Source: Breoghania sp963678585
Lineage (GTDB): Bacteria > Pseudomonadota > Alphaproteobacteria > Rhizobiales > Stappiaceae
Direction: 5' to 3'
DNA: 64,000 nt
NCBI GenBank assembly: GCA_963678585.2
Contig: CAXXGA010000001.1
Span: forward strand, 672,567-736,566
Positions 33,681-43,610 of the stretch are shown piece after piece. The first letter of the stretch is position 1. Each line of letters starts with the position of its first letter. The notes beneath the pieces are model-generated. The model searched no databases, was not told where the DNA came from, and saw only the letters and a list, made by a program, of their open reading frames with translations. The position numbers were made by a program, and so were the translations under genes.

Positions 33681-35186
33681 GTGCTTGTGGTCGCTGCACG
33701 AGACGTGCAACGGGCAACCGCAAAACGGGGAGCCCCGGCAAGGGGAGCCGAGACCGGACGCCGCCAGGGCGGTGCTTCGACGATCTCGGATGGCAGGATT
33801 TCCTCGCCCGTTTCAGGCGGCCCCCTCTCCCGGTTCGGGAGAGCGACCCTGTTCGCCCTGATGGCGGGCAGTGCGCTGATGACGGCGCTTCCGGCAATGC
33901 CGGTCATGGCCACGGAGACGCCGGTCGCAAAGCCGGAGCAGGACAGGACGGGGGCGGATCTGTCCGCACTCGCCCCGGAGGAACGCAAGAAGGTGCGCGA
34001 GCAGGAGCTTGCCGCCCTGACCGAAGATCTGTCGCTGAGCGAAACGCGGCAACGCGAGCTTAAACATCAGATCGACACGATTGACCGCCACCGTGATGCG
34101 CTCAACGCGGATCTCCTTCGAACCGCACAGCGCGTCCATTCGCTGGAAGAAGAATTGAGCGCCACGGAAGCCCGATTGCTGCGCCTGCACGAGAACGCCG
34201 ACACGGTGCGCGCCTCGCTTTACGAGCGTCGCGACGTTCTGGCGGAGGTTCTGGCGACGCTGGAGCGCATCGGACGCCGTCCGCCGCCCGCCCTTGCGGT
34301 GCGTCCGGAAGATGCTCTGGGGGCCGTGCGCTCGGCCATGCTGCTGAACGCGGTGATGCCCGGCATCCACGACGAGGCGGAAGCGCTCGCGGTGGATCTG
34401 TCGGAGCTGACCCGGCTCGAAACCCGCATTGCGGGCGAACGCGACCGGCTGAAGAGCGACGGCTCGCGGCTGGCTGAAGAAAAGACGCGCATCGAGTTGC
34501 TGCTTGAGGCCAAGCGCACCGAGGCGAACGAATCACGGCGCAAGCTGGCTGAGGAAAGCGCGCGGGCAACGGAGTTGGCCAACAAGGCGACCTCGCTCAA
34601 GGGCCTGATCGCCTCACTGGAAAGCGAAATCGAATCGGCCCGCAAGGCGGCGGAAGCCGCAGCCAGGGCTGCGAAGGAGAACGCGGGCAAGAAGCGCCCC
34701 GGCGATCCCTTCGCCGATCCCGGACGGCTGGCGCCTGCGGTTGCCTTTGACGATACAAAGGGCAGACTTCTGCTGCCTGTCGCCGGTGCGCCGCTGCGCG
34801 CCTATGGCGAGGAAGACAGCCTTGGAACGCCCGCGGAAGGGCTCTCCATTGCGACCCGCAACAACGCCAGCGTGAATGCGCCGTGCGACGGATGGGTCGT
34901 CTATGCGGGACCGTTTCGCAGTTACGGGCAACTCTTGATCCTGAATGCAGGCGATGGATATCATGTCCTTCTTGCAGGCATGAAGGACATTGACGCACAA
35001 CTCGGTCAGTTCGTTCTGGCCGGGGAGCCGATCGGATCGATGGGATCCACTCAACTCGCAAGCGCCGCCACGATGGATCTGGGATCCACGCGGCCGGTGC
35101 TTTACATAGAATTTCGAAAAGACGGCAGTTCAATCGACCCTTCGCCCTGGTGGGCTCGGCCGGAAGACGAAAAGGTTCGCGGATGA
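33681..35186 (+). CDS. EnvC-like murein hydrolase activator with degenerate LytM domain
   Basis: 501 residues from GTG 33681; the true start may lie further in, since the signal/membrane segment is at about 56-75 (LFALMAGSALMTALPAM). A long coiled coil (about 95-350, rich in Glu, Arg, Ala) precedes a C-terminal M23/LytM domain. The Zn ligands are missing: the HxGxD site reads AEGLS and the HxH site reads LYIEF, so it should activate an amidase rather than cut peptidoglycan itself. The stop overlaps ctpA by 4 nt, a pairing conserved in this order. Confidence 0.88.
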   Translation: MLVVAARDVQRATAKRGAPARGAETGRRQGGASTISDGRISSPVSGGPLSRFGRATLFALMAGSALMTALPAMPVMATETPVAKPEQDRTGADLSALAPEERKKVREQELAALTEDLSLSETRQRELKHQIDTIDRHRDALNADLLRTAQRVHSLEEELSATEARLLRLHENADTVRASLYERRDVLAEVLATLERIGRRPPPALAVRPEDALGAVRSAMLLNAVMPGIHDEAEALAVDLSELTRLETRIAGERDRLKSDGSRLAEEKTRIELLLEAKRTEANESRRKLAEESARATELANKATSLKGLIASLESEIESARKAAEAAARAAKENAGKKRPGDPFADPGRLAPAVAFDDTKGRLLLPVAGAPLRAYGEEDSLGTPAEGLSIATRNNASVNAPCDGWVVYAGPFRSYGQLLILNAGDGYHVLLAGMKDIDAQLGQFVLAGEPIGSMGSTQLASAATMDLGSTRPVLYIEFRKDGSSIDPSPWWARPEDEKVRG

Positions 35187-36511
35187 TACGGAAAGCTTCG
35201 CTGATGCTGGTCGGCGCGCTGATGGGCGCGGCAGCGGTGGTCACCTTGTCCCAGACGCAGTTTGTGGTCGGCAGCACCGCCGAAGCCGCCGCGTCGGACA
35301 CCTATCGCCAGCTCAACCTGTTCGGCGACGTCTTCGAGCGCATTCGCGCCGACTACGTGGAAGTGCCGGACGATGCCAAGCTGATCGAGGCGGCCATCAA
35401 CGGCATGCTTTCCTCGCTCGATCCCCATTCCAGCTACATGTCGCCGAAGAGCTTCCGCGACATGCAAGTGCAGACGCGCGGCGAGTTCGGCGGCCTTGGC
35501 ATCGAAGTGACCATGGAAGACGGCTTCGTAAAGGTCGTCACCCCGATCGACGACACGCCTGCCTATCGCGCGGGCGTGCTGGCCGGGGACGTGATCGTCG
35601 CGCTTGACGGTGAGAACGTGCAGGGCCTGACGCTGAACGAGGCGGTGGAACGCATGCGCGGTCCGGTCAAGACCGACATCGAGCTGACCATCCGCCGCGA
35701 AGGCGCCACCGAGCCGGTCAAGATCATCATCACCCGCGACATCATCCGCATCCGCTCCGTGCGCTGGCGCGAGGAGAAGGACATCGGCTATGTCCGCATC
35801 ACCCAGTTCAACGAGCAGACCTTCGACGGCCTGAAGGCCGCCATCGACGAGATCGAGGAAAAGATCCCGGAGACCGACCTGAAGGGCTTCGTCATCGATC
35901 TGCGCAACAATCCCGGCGGACTGCTGGATCAGGCGATCGCGGTTTCCGACACGTTCCTCGACCGCGGCGAAATCGTCTCCACGCGCGGACGCAATGCCGA
36001 CGAGAGCCAGCGTTACAACGCCCGCTCCGGCGACATGACCCGCGGCAAGCCGGTGATCGTTCTGGTCAACGGCGGCTCGGCCTCGGCGTCCGAGATCGTG
36101 GCCGGTGCGCTGCAGGATCACCGCCGTGCGACCGTCGTCGGCACGCGCTCCTTCGGCAAGGGATCGGTCCAGACCATCATCCCACTCGGGCCCAACGGCG
36201 CAATCCGCCTGACCACGGCGCGTTATTACACGCCGTCGGGCACCTCCATTCAGGCCAAGGGCATCACACCCGATATCGAGGTCAAGCAGGAGCTTCCCGA
36301 CGAGCTTAAGGGCAAGGTCGAGCCGCGCGGCGAAGCCTCGCTCCGCGGCCATCTGGGATCCGATGACGGCACGGAGAAGTCCGGCAGCCAGGCCTATGTC
36401 CCGCAGGACCAGAAGGAAGACGCACAGCTCAACTTCGCCTACGATCTGCTGCGCGGCATTCAGGCCAACAAGGCCTTCCCCCCGGATCCTGCTGCGGGCG
36501 TGCCGAACTGA
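35183..36511 (+). CDS. ctpA: Carboxy-terminal processing protease CtpA (S41)
   Basis: 442 residues from ATG 35183 (ATGA overlap with the EnvC-like gene). Signal or anchor segment at residues 6-30, PDZ domain around GLGIEVTMEDGFVKVV...GDVIVALDGENV, then the S41 protease core. The nucleophile Ser is in VNGGSASASEIVAGALQD and the Lys in GTRSFGKGSVQT. It is a periplasmic serine protease that processes C-termini and helps control cell-wall hydrolases. Confidence 0.95.
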   Translation: MIRKASLMLVGALMGAAAVVTLSQTQFVVGSTAEAAASDTYRQLNLFGDVFERIRADYVEVPDDAKLIEAAINGMLSSLDPHSSYMSPKSFRDMQVQTRGEFGGLGIEVTMEDGFVKVVTPIDDTPAYRAGVLAGDVIVALDGENVQGLTLNEAVERMRGPVKTDIELTIRREGATEPVKIIITRDIIRIRSVRWREEKDIGYVRITQFNEQTFDGLKAAIDEIEEKIPETDLKGFVIDLRNNPGGLLDQAIAVSDTFLDRGEIVSTRGRNADESQRYNARSGDMTRGKPVIVLVNGGSASASEIVAGALQDHRRATVVGTRSFGKGSVQTIIPLGPNGAIRLTTARYYTPSGTSIQAKGITPDIEVKQELPDELKGKVEPRGEASLRGHLGSDDGTEKSGSQAYVPQDQKEDAQLNFAYDLLRGIQANKAFPPDPAAGVPN

Positions 36512-36555
36512 TCGGAATACGTCCGACACCCCGGCTTCCGGGCACGGAAATCAAG

Positions 36556-36586
36556 AGGTCCGCATCCATCCGGTGCGGACCTTTTT
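36556..36586 (+). terminator. Intrinsic terminator after ctpA
   Basis: AGGTCCGCA (36556-36564), 9-nt loop, TGCGGACCT (36574-36582), then TTTTC. Confidence 0.85.
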
Positions 36587-36885
36587 CATGGCCCCCATGA
36601 GTATCCTCCCGCCTTTTACGAATTTGGGCGGATGCCTGATGCGGCCGGGCTGGCGTATGGTGTGCAGCTTGGCAATCGCGCCGGTCATCGGTGGTCATGG
36701 CGCAGGGGCCCGGACATATGGCGGCATGGGCCCGCTTAGAAATTGTTAACCATGATTGAGCTAGGCTGGCGCGAAGGTGCGTCCGGGCGTCGAGACGGTT
36801 TTCAGGCAAGCGCATCCAACCCGGACAGGACGGCCGGTGCCCGACGGGCGAGACGGCGCGACAAGACGAGCGATGGTAAGAGACA
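36587..36885. promoter_or_regulatory. Region upstream of the divergent polysaccharide deacetylase, with a CtrA-like site
   Basis: About 300 nt with no gene. It contains TTAACCAT at 36746-36753, the alphaproteobacterial CtrA-type motif, followed by gattgag rather than a perfect second TTAA. A binding site is possible but unproven. Confidence 0.35.
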
Positions 36886-38055
36886 ATGGCCGGGGACGAC
36901 CTTAATTCCCCCCTTGGGTTGGGCATCGGTGAGCGGCACTTTCGCATTCCGCTCGGCCTGATCGGCATTGTGATCATCACCGCCCTCGTTCTCACGCTGG
37001 GCGTGTGGATCGCGGTGGTCGACGCTCCCTATGGCGGCGAACCCTCCGCGGTGGTGGCTCTCAACAAAACCTCCGTGCAAGGCGTGTCGGCCCGCGACAT
37101 GGAAGTCGTCGGCATTCAGCCGGGCGTTCTGCGCGATGACCCCGGACAGGCTCCGCAGAACACCCCGCAACAGGGCAACGGCCCCCGCTTCACGCCCGTC
37201 CTGCCGCCGGAAGGCGCAGGCTTGCGGTCTGCCGACGACGGCTCCCCCGCCCTGACCACCGATCCCGATCCGCGCATCGCCGAACAGGGGCGCTACGGCA
37301 CCTTGCCGCGCATTGCCGACAACGGCGCGCGGCCGCTCGACTTCTATGCGCGGCCCTTCGATACCGAAACCATCGGGGTGGCGCGCATCGCCATCGTGGT
37401 CGGCGGCCTGGCGCTCAGCGAAGCGGGCACCAATCTGGCTCTGACCCGCCTGCCCTCCGCGGTCACGCTCGCCTTTGCGCCCTATGGCGACAACCTGAAG
37501 GACTGGGAAGTCCGGGCCCGTCAGGAGGGCCACGAGCTGCTTCTGCAGGTGCCGCTGGAGCCATTCGACTATCCCGACAACGATCCCGGCCCGCATACGC
37601 TGCTGGTCGATCTGGCCCATCAGCAGAACCTCGACCGGCTTCACTGGTTGTTGTCGCGGCTGACCAACTACGTGGGCGTCGTCAACGAGATGGGCAGCCG
37701 CTTCACCGCAACGCCCGGCTCGCTTCAGCCTGTTCTGGCGGAAGTCGGGAAGCGCGGCCTGATGTATATGGATGACGGCTCATCCTCGCGCTCCACGGCC
37801 CCCAGCGTCGCCAACACCACCGGCACGCCCTTCCTGCGCGCAGACCTGCAGCTCGACCGCAATCCCGCGCGCGACGACATCGATGCCCGGCTTCTGGAAC
37901 TGGAAGCGGTGGCGCGCACCAAGGGCTTTGCTGTGGGCTACGCCTCCGCCCTGCCGGTCTCCATCGACCGGATCAGCGAATGGGCCAAGAGCCTTGAGGC
38001 CCGCGGCCTTCAACTGGTGCCGATCAGCGCGGGCGTGCTCTACAACAATTCCTGA
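36886..38055 (+). CDS. Divergent polysaccharide deacetylase family protein
   Basis: 389 residues. One N-terminal membrane segment (IPLGLIGIVIITALVLTLGVWIA, about 21-43) and a Pro-rich periplasmic linker precede a polysaccharide-deacetylase-like barrel starting RIAIVVGGLALSEAGTN. It includes LPSAVTLAFAPYGDNL and HELLLQVPLEPFDYP, hallmarks of this family (YibQ group). Catalytic metal residues of true deacetylases are not obvious. It normally sits between ctpA and rppH in Hyphomicrobiales, as here. Confidence 0.88.
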   Translation: MAGDDLNSPLGLGIGERHFRIPLGLIGIVIITALVLTLGVWIAVVDAPYGGEPSAVVALNKTSVQGVSARDMEVVGIQPGVLRDDPGQAPQNTPQQGNGPRFTPVLPPEGAGLRSADDGSPALTTDPDPRIAEQGRYGTLPRIADNGARPLDFYARPFDTETIGVARIAIVVGGLALSEAGTNLALTRLPSAVTLAFAPYGDNLKDWEVRARQEGHELLLQVPLEPFDYPDNDPGPHTLLVDLAHQQNLDRLHWLLSRLTNYVGVVNEMGSRFTATPGSLQPVLAEVGKRGLMYMDDGSSSRSTAPSVANTTGTPFLRADLQLDRNPARDDIDARLLELEAVARTKGFAVGYASALPVSIDRISEWAKSLEARGLQLVPISAGVLYNNS

Positions 38056-38139
38056 TCCCCGCCGCATCGCGGCGATACAATCGCGGTGCAATATGGTCTA
38101 GGTTGCATCTCGTCTTTTGCAGCCTGAGGATCATTGCCC

Positions 38140-38643
38140 GTGCCCGACCATTCCACTCCCCGCTATCGTCCCTGCGTCGGCGTCATGCTGATCAATCCTC
38201 AAGGGCTCGTCTGGATCGGAGACCGCTACAAGGGCACCCCGGAACATGTGGATGCGACCCACAGCTGGCAGATGCCCCAGGGCGGGATCGACAAGGGCGA
38301 AGACCCGCTGACCGCCGCCCAGCGCGAGCTTTACGAGGAAACCTCGGTCAAATCGATTTCGCTGCTGGCTGAAGCGCCCGACTGGTACGCCTACGACCTG
38401 CCCGCCCCCGTCGCCCAGCAAAGCTGGAAGGGCCGCTATCAGGGCCAGACGCAACGCTGGTTCGCCTTCCGCTTCGAAGGCGATGAAAACGAGATCGACG
38501 TTCTCACACCTCCCGGCGGACACAAGCCGGAGTTTTCGCGCTGGCGCTGGGAAAAGGCGGACCGCCTGCCGGAACTGATCATCCCGTTCAAGCGGCAGGT
38601 CTATGAAAACGTGGTCGCGGCCTTCGCCCACCTGACAGCCTGA
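38140..38643 (+). CDS. rppH: RNA pyrophosphohydrolase
   Basis: 167 residues from GTG 38140; the GAGGA is 9 nt before this GTG but only 3 nt before the TTG at 38134. The Nudix box GGIDKGEDPLTAAQRELYEE is intact and preceded by HSWQMPQ, as in RppH. WKGRYQGQTQRWFAFRF is also typical. It removes pyrophosphate from mRNA 5' ends to start decay. Convergent with the CAP lipoprotein gene. Confidence 0.93.
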   Translation: MPDHSTPRYRPCVGVMLINPQGLVWIGDRYKGTPEHVDATHSWQMPQGGIDKGEDPLTAAQRELYEETSVKSISLLAEAPDWYAYDLPAPVAQQSWKGRYQGQTQRWFAFRFEGDENEIDVLTPPGGHKPEFSRWRWEKADRLPELIIPFKRQVYENVVAAFAHLTA

Positions 38644-38664
38644 GCCGCAAGGCCAAAACGGCTA

Positions 38665-39162
38665 TCACCGCTGCGGGCGCACCATGATCAGCGCCCAGAA
38701 ATTGCGCCACATGCCGTCGGGCCGCGTGGACCGCGCGATGCCCATTTCCGTGACATTCGGATTGAGCAAGTTCCGGTCGTGACCGGCCGAGCCCTGCCAG
38801 CCCGCAAAGGCCGCCTCGAAGCTCTGGTAGCCGTAGCCGAGGTTTTCCGCCGCCGCGTCGTGGCGGATGCCGTGCTGTGTCAGGCGCTTGAAGAGCCCGT
38901 TCCTGGAGTGAAGCGGGGATTTGCGCTTGTCGCGCCGGGCGATGTAGTCGGCCATGTCCTGCGAGGCGACGTTGAGCGCGCCCGACAGGGCGAGCGGGGC
39001 AACGCCATGGGATGCGCGATAGGCGTTGATGCGATCGAGCGCGGCCTGCTCATCGACCGGCACATGGGTGATCACGGCCTCGTCCCCGCCAAGCCCGGGC
39101 AGGCCGCCGGCGCAACCGGCGAGGGCGAGGGTCAGCATGATGGCAGCAAGGACTTTGCGCAT
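38665..39162 (-). CDS. CAP/SCP-domain lipoprotein
   Basis: 165 residues. Lipobox LALAGC puts the mature N-terminus at Cys17. A CAP domain follows: INAYRASHGVAPLALSGALN, then HSRNGLFKRL, AAENLGYGYQSFEAAFAGWQGSAGHDRNLLNP, and FWALIMV. Bacterial CAP proteins of this kind are outer-membrane or periplasmic and of unclear function. No operon partner. Confidence 0.87.
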   Translation of the reverse strand: MRKVLAAIMLTLALAGCAGGLPGLGGDEAVITHVPVDEQAALDRINAYRASHGVAPLALSGALNVASQDMADYIARRDKRKSPLHSRNGLFKRLTQHGIRHDAAAENLGYGYQSFEAAFAGWQGSAGHDRNLLNPNVTEMGIARSTRPDGMWRNFWALIMVRPQR

Positions 39163-39377
39163 GGCTCAGGGGTCCGCAGGAACTCAAGGATCAGTCGGGC
39201 AGACACCATAAAGGCGGCGGATTTCAGACCGTCCCCGCAACCGGCGGCGCCTCCGGAGCACCCTGCCTCACCGGCGTTAAGATCCCGCTAACCATAATCT
39301 ATTCAAGCCGTGTTTTTTCACCGCACGCTAACACTCATCATGGCAAGAAACCTATGGGAAACAGCGGATAGCGGGAA

Positions 39378-39896
39378 ATGCAGCGGTTCATCTTCATTCT
39401 GGTGGTGATCATCTTTGCGGCGCTTGCGGGCCCGACGCTGGTGCAATGGGGCGTGGAAGCGCTTCCCACCGATGAAACGACCTCCGACAAAAACGCGGAA
39501 AAGCCCGTCTATCGCCCCTCCGGACGCGGCACGGTGATCCTCGGCGCCGGGCGTAACGGACATTTCGCCACCACTGCCCGCATCAACAACCGGTTTGTCG
39601 ACGTTCTGGTCGATACCGGCGCGACGGCGGTCGCCCTTCCCTACGAGGAAGCGGTCCGTCTGGGCATCCGGCCGGGCAACTCCGAATTCACCATCGAGAT
39701 CTCGACGGCCAACGGCATCCAGAAAAGCGCGCCGGTGCTCTTGCGCGAAGTGCGCATCGACACGATCCGCGTCTATGAAGTGCCCGCGCTCATTGCGCCG
39801 CGCGGGGCGTTGTCGACGACCCTGCTCGGCATGAGCTTCCTGCGTCAGCTCAAGAATGTCGAAATGCGCGGCAACGAGCTGGTCATGCAGCAATAG
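39378..39896 (+). CDS. Membrane-anchored retropepsin-like aspartic protease (TIGR02281 type)
   Basis: 172 residues. A signal-anchor (FIFILVVIIFAALAGPTL) is followed by a clan AA domain with the active-site triplet VLVDTGATAVALP and a C-terminal LLGMSFLRQL, characteristic of the family. It is periplasmic by topology. Substrates unknown. Single gene between CAP and the phosphohexomutase. Confidence 0.87.
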   Translation: MQRFIFILVVIIFAALAGPTLVQWGVEALPTDETTSDKNAEKPVYRPSGRGTVILGAGRNGHFATTARINNRFVDVLVDTGATAVALPYEEAVRLGIRPGNSEFTIEISTANGIQKSAPVLLREVRIDTIRVYEVPALIAPRGALSTTLLGMSFLRQLKNVEMRGNELVMQQ

Positions 39897-40050
39897 GCGC
39901 ACGTTCCGCGAAACTCCCCTGTCGAAAACCGGGAACCGACATAACTTTGTCGCGTTTGCGCTCAGCATGTGCCGAGCTTCGCCTTCCTTTGGTCGCAGCA
40001 CCATCCTATACCGTTGATAACCGATGCCTTGATCGATTTCAGGAGCCTTC

Positions 40051-41550
40051 ATGTTTCCCAAGCCCGTCGCGGCCCTTACGCCGAACACCTACGCCTACGA
40101 ATCCTCTCCGATGGTCAAGGCCACGGGCTTTCGCGAATATGATGCGCGCTGGCTTTTCGAGAAGGAAATCAACCTGATGGGCATACAGGCCCTCGGGATG
40201 GGCCTTGGCACGCTGATCCATGAGATGGGCGTGAAGCCGGAGATCGTGACCGGCCACGACTTCCGCTCCTATTCGGCCTCCATCAAGATGGCGCTGATCA
40301 CCGGCCTGATGGCTGCGGGCGTCCGGGTCCACGACATCGGCCTTGCGACCACGCCGATGACCTATTTCGCCCAGTTCGAGCTGGACGTTCCCGCGGTTGC
40401 CATGGTCACCGCCTCGCATAACGACAATGGCTGGACCGGCGTGAAGATGGGCGCTGCCCGCCCGCTGACCTTCGGGCCGGACGAGATGGGCCGCCTGAAG
40501 GAGATCGTGCTGGAAGCCGCCTTCAACATGCAGGGCGGCGGCTCCTATCATTTCGTGGAGGATTTCCCCGAGCGCTACATCGCCGATCTCACCAACCGGC
40601 CCAAGCTGAAGAACCCGATCAAGGTGGTGGCGGCTTGCGGCAACGGCACGGCGGGCGCATTTGCGGAAAAGATCCTGACCGCCATCGGCGCGGACGTCGT
40701 GCCGCTCGATTGCGAGCTGGACTACAGCTTCCCGCGCTACAATCCGAACCCGGAAGACCTGAAGATGCTGCGCGCCATCGCGGAAACCGTGCGCGAGACG
40801 GGGGCGGCGGTCGGCCTCGGTTTCGACGGCGACGGCGACCGTTGCGGCGTGGTGGACAACACGGGCGAGGAAATCTTCGCCGACAAGGTCGGCGTGATGC
40901 TGGCGCGCGACATTTCCCGCCTCAACCCCGGCGCCCGGTTCGTGGTGGACGTGAAGTCCACCGGCCTTTTCCTCACCGATCCGGTGCTTCAGGAAAACGG
41001 CGCCAAGACCGACTATTGGAAGACCGGCCATTCCTACATCAAGCGCCGGGTCAACGCGCTCAACGCCATGGTCGGCTTCGAGAAGTCCGGCCATTATTTC
41101 TTCAACGCCCCCATCGGGCGCGGCTACGACGACGGCTTCGTCTCCGCGCTCGCCATTCTCGACATGCTCGACCGCAACCCCGGTCAGTCCATGGCGGATT
41201 TGCGCGATGCGCTGCCCAAGACATGGGGCTCGCCCACCATGTCGCCCCATTGCGAGGACGAGAAGAAATACGACGTGGTGGAGCGTGTGGTCGCCCGCTT
41301 CAAGGACATGCAGGTCAAAGGCGAAAAGCTCGACGGCCAGCCGATCGCCGATCTGATCACCGTCAACGGCGTGCGTGTCGTGGCCGAGGACGGCACATGG
41401 GGGCTGGTCCGCGCCTCCTCCAACAAGCCGGAACTGGTGGTGGTGGTGGAAAGCCCCGTCTCCGAGGAGCGCATGCACGCGATGTTCAAGTCGGTGGATG
41501 CGGTGCTGCGCGAGAACCCGGAAGTGGGCGCCTACAACCAGTCGATCTGA
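40051..41550 (+). CDS. Phosphomannomutase/phosphoglucomutase
   Basis: 499 residues. Phosphoserine loop TASHN (Ser122), metal loop FDGDGDR and sugar-specificity loop EKSGHYFF are all intact; the phosphate-binding RASSNKPELVVVVES is C-terminal. It interconverts hexose 1- and 6-phosphates (AlgC/ManB type) and supplies GDP-mannose or UDP-glucose for polysaccharides. It is not next to the polysaccharide locus at 7752-14973 but could feed it. Confidence 0.93.
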   Translation: MFPKPVAALTPNTYAYESSPMVKATGFREYDARWLFEKEINLMGIQALGMGLGTLIHEMGVKPEIVTGHDFRSYSASIKMALITGLMAAGVRVHDIGLATTPMTYFAQFELDVPAVAMVTASHNDNGWTGVKMGAARPLTFGPDEMGRLKEIVLEAAFNMQGGGSYHFVEDFPERYIADLTNRPKLKNPIKVVAACGNGTAGAFAEKILTAIGADVVPLDCELDYSFPRYNPNPEDLKMLRAIAETVRETGAAVGLGFDGDGDRCGVVDNTGEEIFADKVGVMLARDISRLNPGARFVVDVKSTGLFLTDPVLQENGAKTDYWKTGHSYIKRRVNALNAMVGFEKSGHYFFNAPIGRGYDDGFVSALAILDMLDRNPGQSMADLRDALPKTWGSPTMSPHCEDEKKYDVVERVVARFKDMQVKGEKLDGQPIADLITVNGVRVVAEDGTWGLVRASSNKPELVVVVESPVSEERMHAMFKSVDAVLRENPEVGAYNQSI

Positions 41551-41552
41551 CG

Positions 41553-41585
41553 AAGGCCCTGCCTTTCCCTTTCAATGGCCTTTTC
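41553..41585 (+). terminator. Weak terminator after the phosphohexomutase
   Basis: AAGGCC (41553-41558) and GGCCTT (41577-41582) pair across a long loop and are followed by TT. Weak. Confidence 0.35.
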
Positions 41586-41710
41586 AGCGGCGCGCTGTTT
41601 CCGGGCAAATGCTCGCGACAGTGCGCCGTTTGTGTTCAAAACCTCCGACAAATCGACTAGAAATAGCGGGCCACCCCGATGGGCGCGCGGCGGGCAATGG
41701 AGCTTGATGA

Positions 41711-42700
41711 ATGGAGATGGAGACGGCGGCACCAGCTATCGAGATCGGCCTCAATGCCGTGATCGTCGCCGTGACGCATCCCACTCCGATGGTTCTCGCC
41801 ATCGACGGCGCTCAGGCCGGCGAACCGGAATCGCTCCCCTTCGGCCCCTTCGATCCGCTCCACCACCGCACGCTTGAAATCGGCCTGCGCGACTGGGTGA
41901 AGCAGCAGACCGCGCTGCGGCTCGGCTATGTGGAGCAGCTTTACACCTATGGCGACCGAGGAAGACACGCCCAGCCGGGCGATACCGGCCCGCATGTGGT
42001 GTCCGTCGGCTATCTCGCGCTCTCGCGGCAAAGCCCGGAGGCGGAAGCGGTGCTGGCGCGCGCCCGTGCCCGCTGGCGGCCCTGGTACGACTATTTCCCG
42101 TGGGAGGACTGGCGCGACGGGCGGCCCGCCATGCTGGACGAGGCGCTTCTGCCCGCCCTGGAACATTGGGCGGAAGCGCCTGCGAAGGATGGCAACACGG
42201 CGCTCGGTGCGGCGCGTCTTGAACGGCTTCATCTGGCCTTCGGCGGCGAGGGCAGCCCGTGGGACGAGGAACGTGCGCTGGAACGCTACGAGCTTTGCTA
42301 CGAGGCGGGCCTGACCGCGGAGGCCGAGCGCGACGGTCGCCCGATGAGCGACGGCTACACCGAGCGCCCCTATCTCGGCCGTTCCATGCAGTTCGATCAC
42401 CGCCGCATTCTGGCAACCGCGATTTCGCGTCTGCGCGGCAAGCTCAAATATCGCCCTGTCATTTTCGAACTGATGCCCAACGCCTTCACGCTGACGGAGC
42501 TTCAGCGCACGGTGGAGGCGATCTCCGGACGCCATCTGCACAAGCAGAATTTCCGCCGCTTCGTGGAGACGACCGAACTGGTGGAGCCGACCGGAGCGAC
42601 GACGGCGCGCACGGGCGGACGGCCCGCGGCCCTTTTCCGCTTTCGCCGTCAGGTGCTGCGCGAACGCCCTGCGCCGGGCTTGCGCGTGGGTGCGCGCTGA
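41711..42700 (+). CDS. NrtR/NadQ-type NAD-metabolism regulator (Nudix-like plus winged helix)
   Basis: 329 residues. The N-terminal half looks like a Nudix fold without the catalytic box (TLEIGLRDWVKQQTALRLGYVEQLYTYGD is the typical NrtR entry). The C-terminal third is a winged helix, YRPVIFELMPNAFTLTELQRTVEAISG, followed by RRFVETTELVEPTG and GGRPAALFRF. This architecture is shared by NrtR regulators of NAD synthesis; the alphaproteobacterial group is called NadQ. It is expected to bind ADP-ribose or a related ligand and to repress NAD genes. nadD lies 10 kb upstream in another operon. Confidence 0.78.
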   Translation: MEMETAAPAIEIGLNAVIVAVTHPTPMVLAIDGAQAGEPESLPFGPFDPLHHRTLEIGLRDWVKQQTALRLGYVEQLYTYGDRGRHAQPGDTGPHVVSVGYLALSRQSPEAEAVLARARARWRPWYDYFPWEDWRDGRPAMLDEALLPALEHWAEAPAKDGNTALGAARLERLHLAFGGEGSPWDEERALERYELCYEAGLTAEAERDGRPMSDGYTERPYLGRSMQFDHRRILATAISRLRGKLKYRPVIFELMPNAFTLTELQRTVEAISGRHLHKQNFRRFVETTELVEPTGATTARTGGRPAALFRFRRQVLRERPAPGLRVGAR

Positions 42701-42710
42701 CGACCTGTTC

Positions 42711-43610
42711 CTAGCGTCTGCGAACCATCCGGCGCACGGCCGTCACAGCGCCGTATTCATTGGCGGCGATACGGGCGATGGCCCCGGAAAGCGGCTCCTT
42801 TGACGTGGTCATGGTGTGGCCGTTGGCATGGAGCAGGACATTGGCGTCCACCATGACACCCACATGGCCCTTCCAGAAGACCAGATCGCCGCGCTGAAGC
42901 GCCGGCAGGCCGTCCGAAATATCGAGCCTATCCCCAAGGACGCGTTCCTGCATGTCGCTGTCGCGCGGGCAGAACATGCCCGTTTCCGCCAGCGCGATCT
43001 GGATGAGGGCAGAGCAATCGAGCCCGATGGAGGTGCGCGCGCCCCACAGATAGGGAACGCCGACGAAGCGTTCGGCGATGGAAACCCAATCGTTGGCGAA
43101 ATGTGTGTCGGGCACGAGATGTTTGGCGATGACCGCCGATCCGTCGACCAGCACCGCGTAGCGCGTTCCGCGCTTCTCCACCTCGTCGACCACGCAGACG
43201 CGCGACCCGATGGAGAGGCAATCGAGCGCGGGCGCGCGCAATTCGGCTTCCGGGTAGCGGAAGCTGCGCAGCACCGCCAGCCGGTGAGTGGGATGGGGGC
43301 CGACCGGGCCGAGCGCATCGGCGCGCACCCAGCCGACATAATCGTCATAGCCGTTTTGCACCCACGCCCAGCCGTCGCGTTCCTCGTAGACGGTGACCGT
43401 TTCTCCGAAGAGCAGCTCGGTATCGAGCGAACGGGAAAGCTCCGCCTCGCGGCGCATGGGCGCAATACCGGCGGCAACGCGTGCCGGACGTCCCTCGACG
43501 TAGTTGTCGGCCTCATACCGCCCGCGCAGATGCGCGGCAGCAAGATCGGGCCGCCAGGGGGTCACGCGTCGGTCAGGCGGCGGGCTCGCGGAGGAAACCG
43601 GTTCGCTCAT
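42711..43610 (-). CDS. NlpC/P60 cell-wall peptidase with SH3 domains
   Basis: 299 residues. SH3-like segments in the first 150 residues (GETVTVYEERDGWAWVQNGYDDYVGWV) precede the NlpC/P60 domain. The catalytic Cys is in GLDCSALIQ and the His in GHVGVMVD, with LLHAN beyond. It probably cleaves D-Glu-mDAP bonds. No signal peptide is visible, which is usual for this C40 group in the order and suggests recycling or a non-classical location. It overlaps the MarR gene by 4 nt. Confidence 0.87.
   Translation of the reverse strand: MSEPVSSASPPPDRRVTPWRPDLAAAHLRGRYEADNYVEGRPARVAAGIAPMRREAELSRSLDTELLFGETVTVYEERDGWAWVQNGYDDYVGWVRADALGPVGPHPTHRLAVLRSFRYPEAELRAPALDCLSIGSRVCVVDEVEKRGTRYAVLVDGSAVIAKHLVPDTHFANDWVSIAERFVGVPYLWGARTSIGLDCSALIQIALAETGMFCPRDSDMQERVLGDRLDISDGLPALQRGDLVFWKGHVGVMVDANVLLHANGHTMTTSKEPLSGAIARIAANEYGAVTAVRRMVRRR

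Noticed and set aside
33681..35186. Active M23 endopeptidase
   Set aside because: Both zinc-ligand motifs are replaced (AEGLS and LYIEF), so an EnvC-like activator is the better reading.
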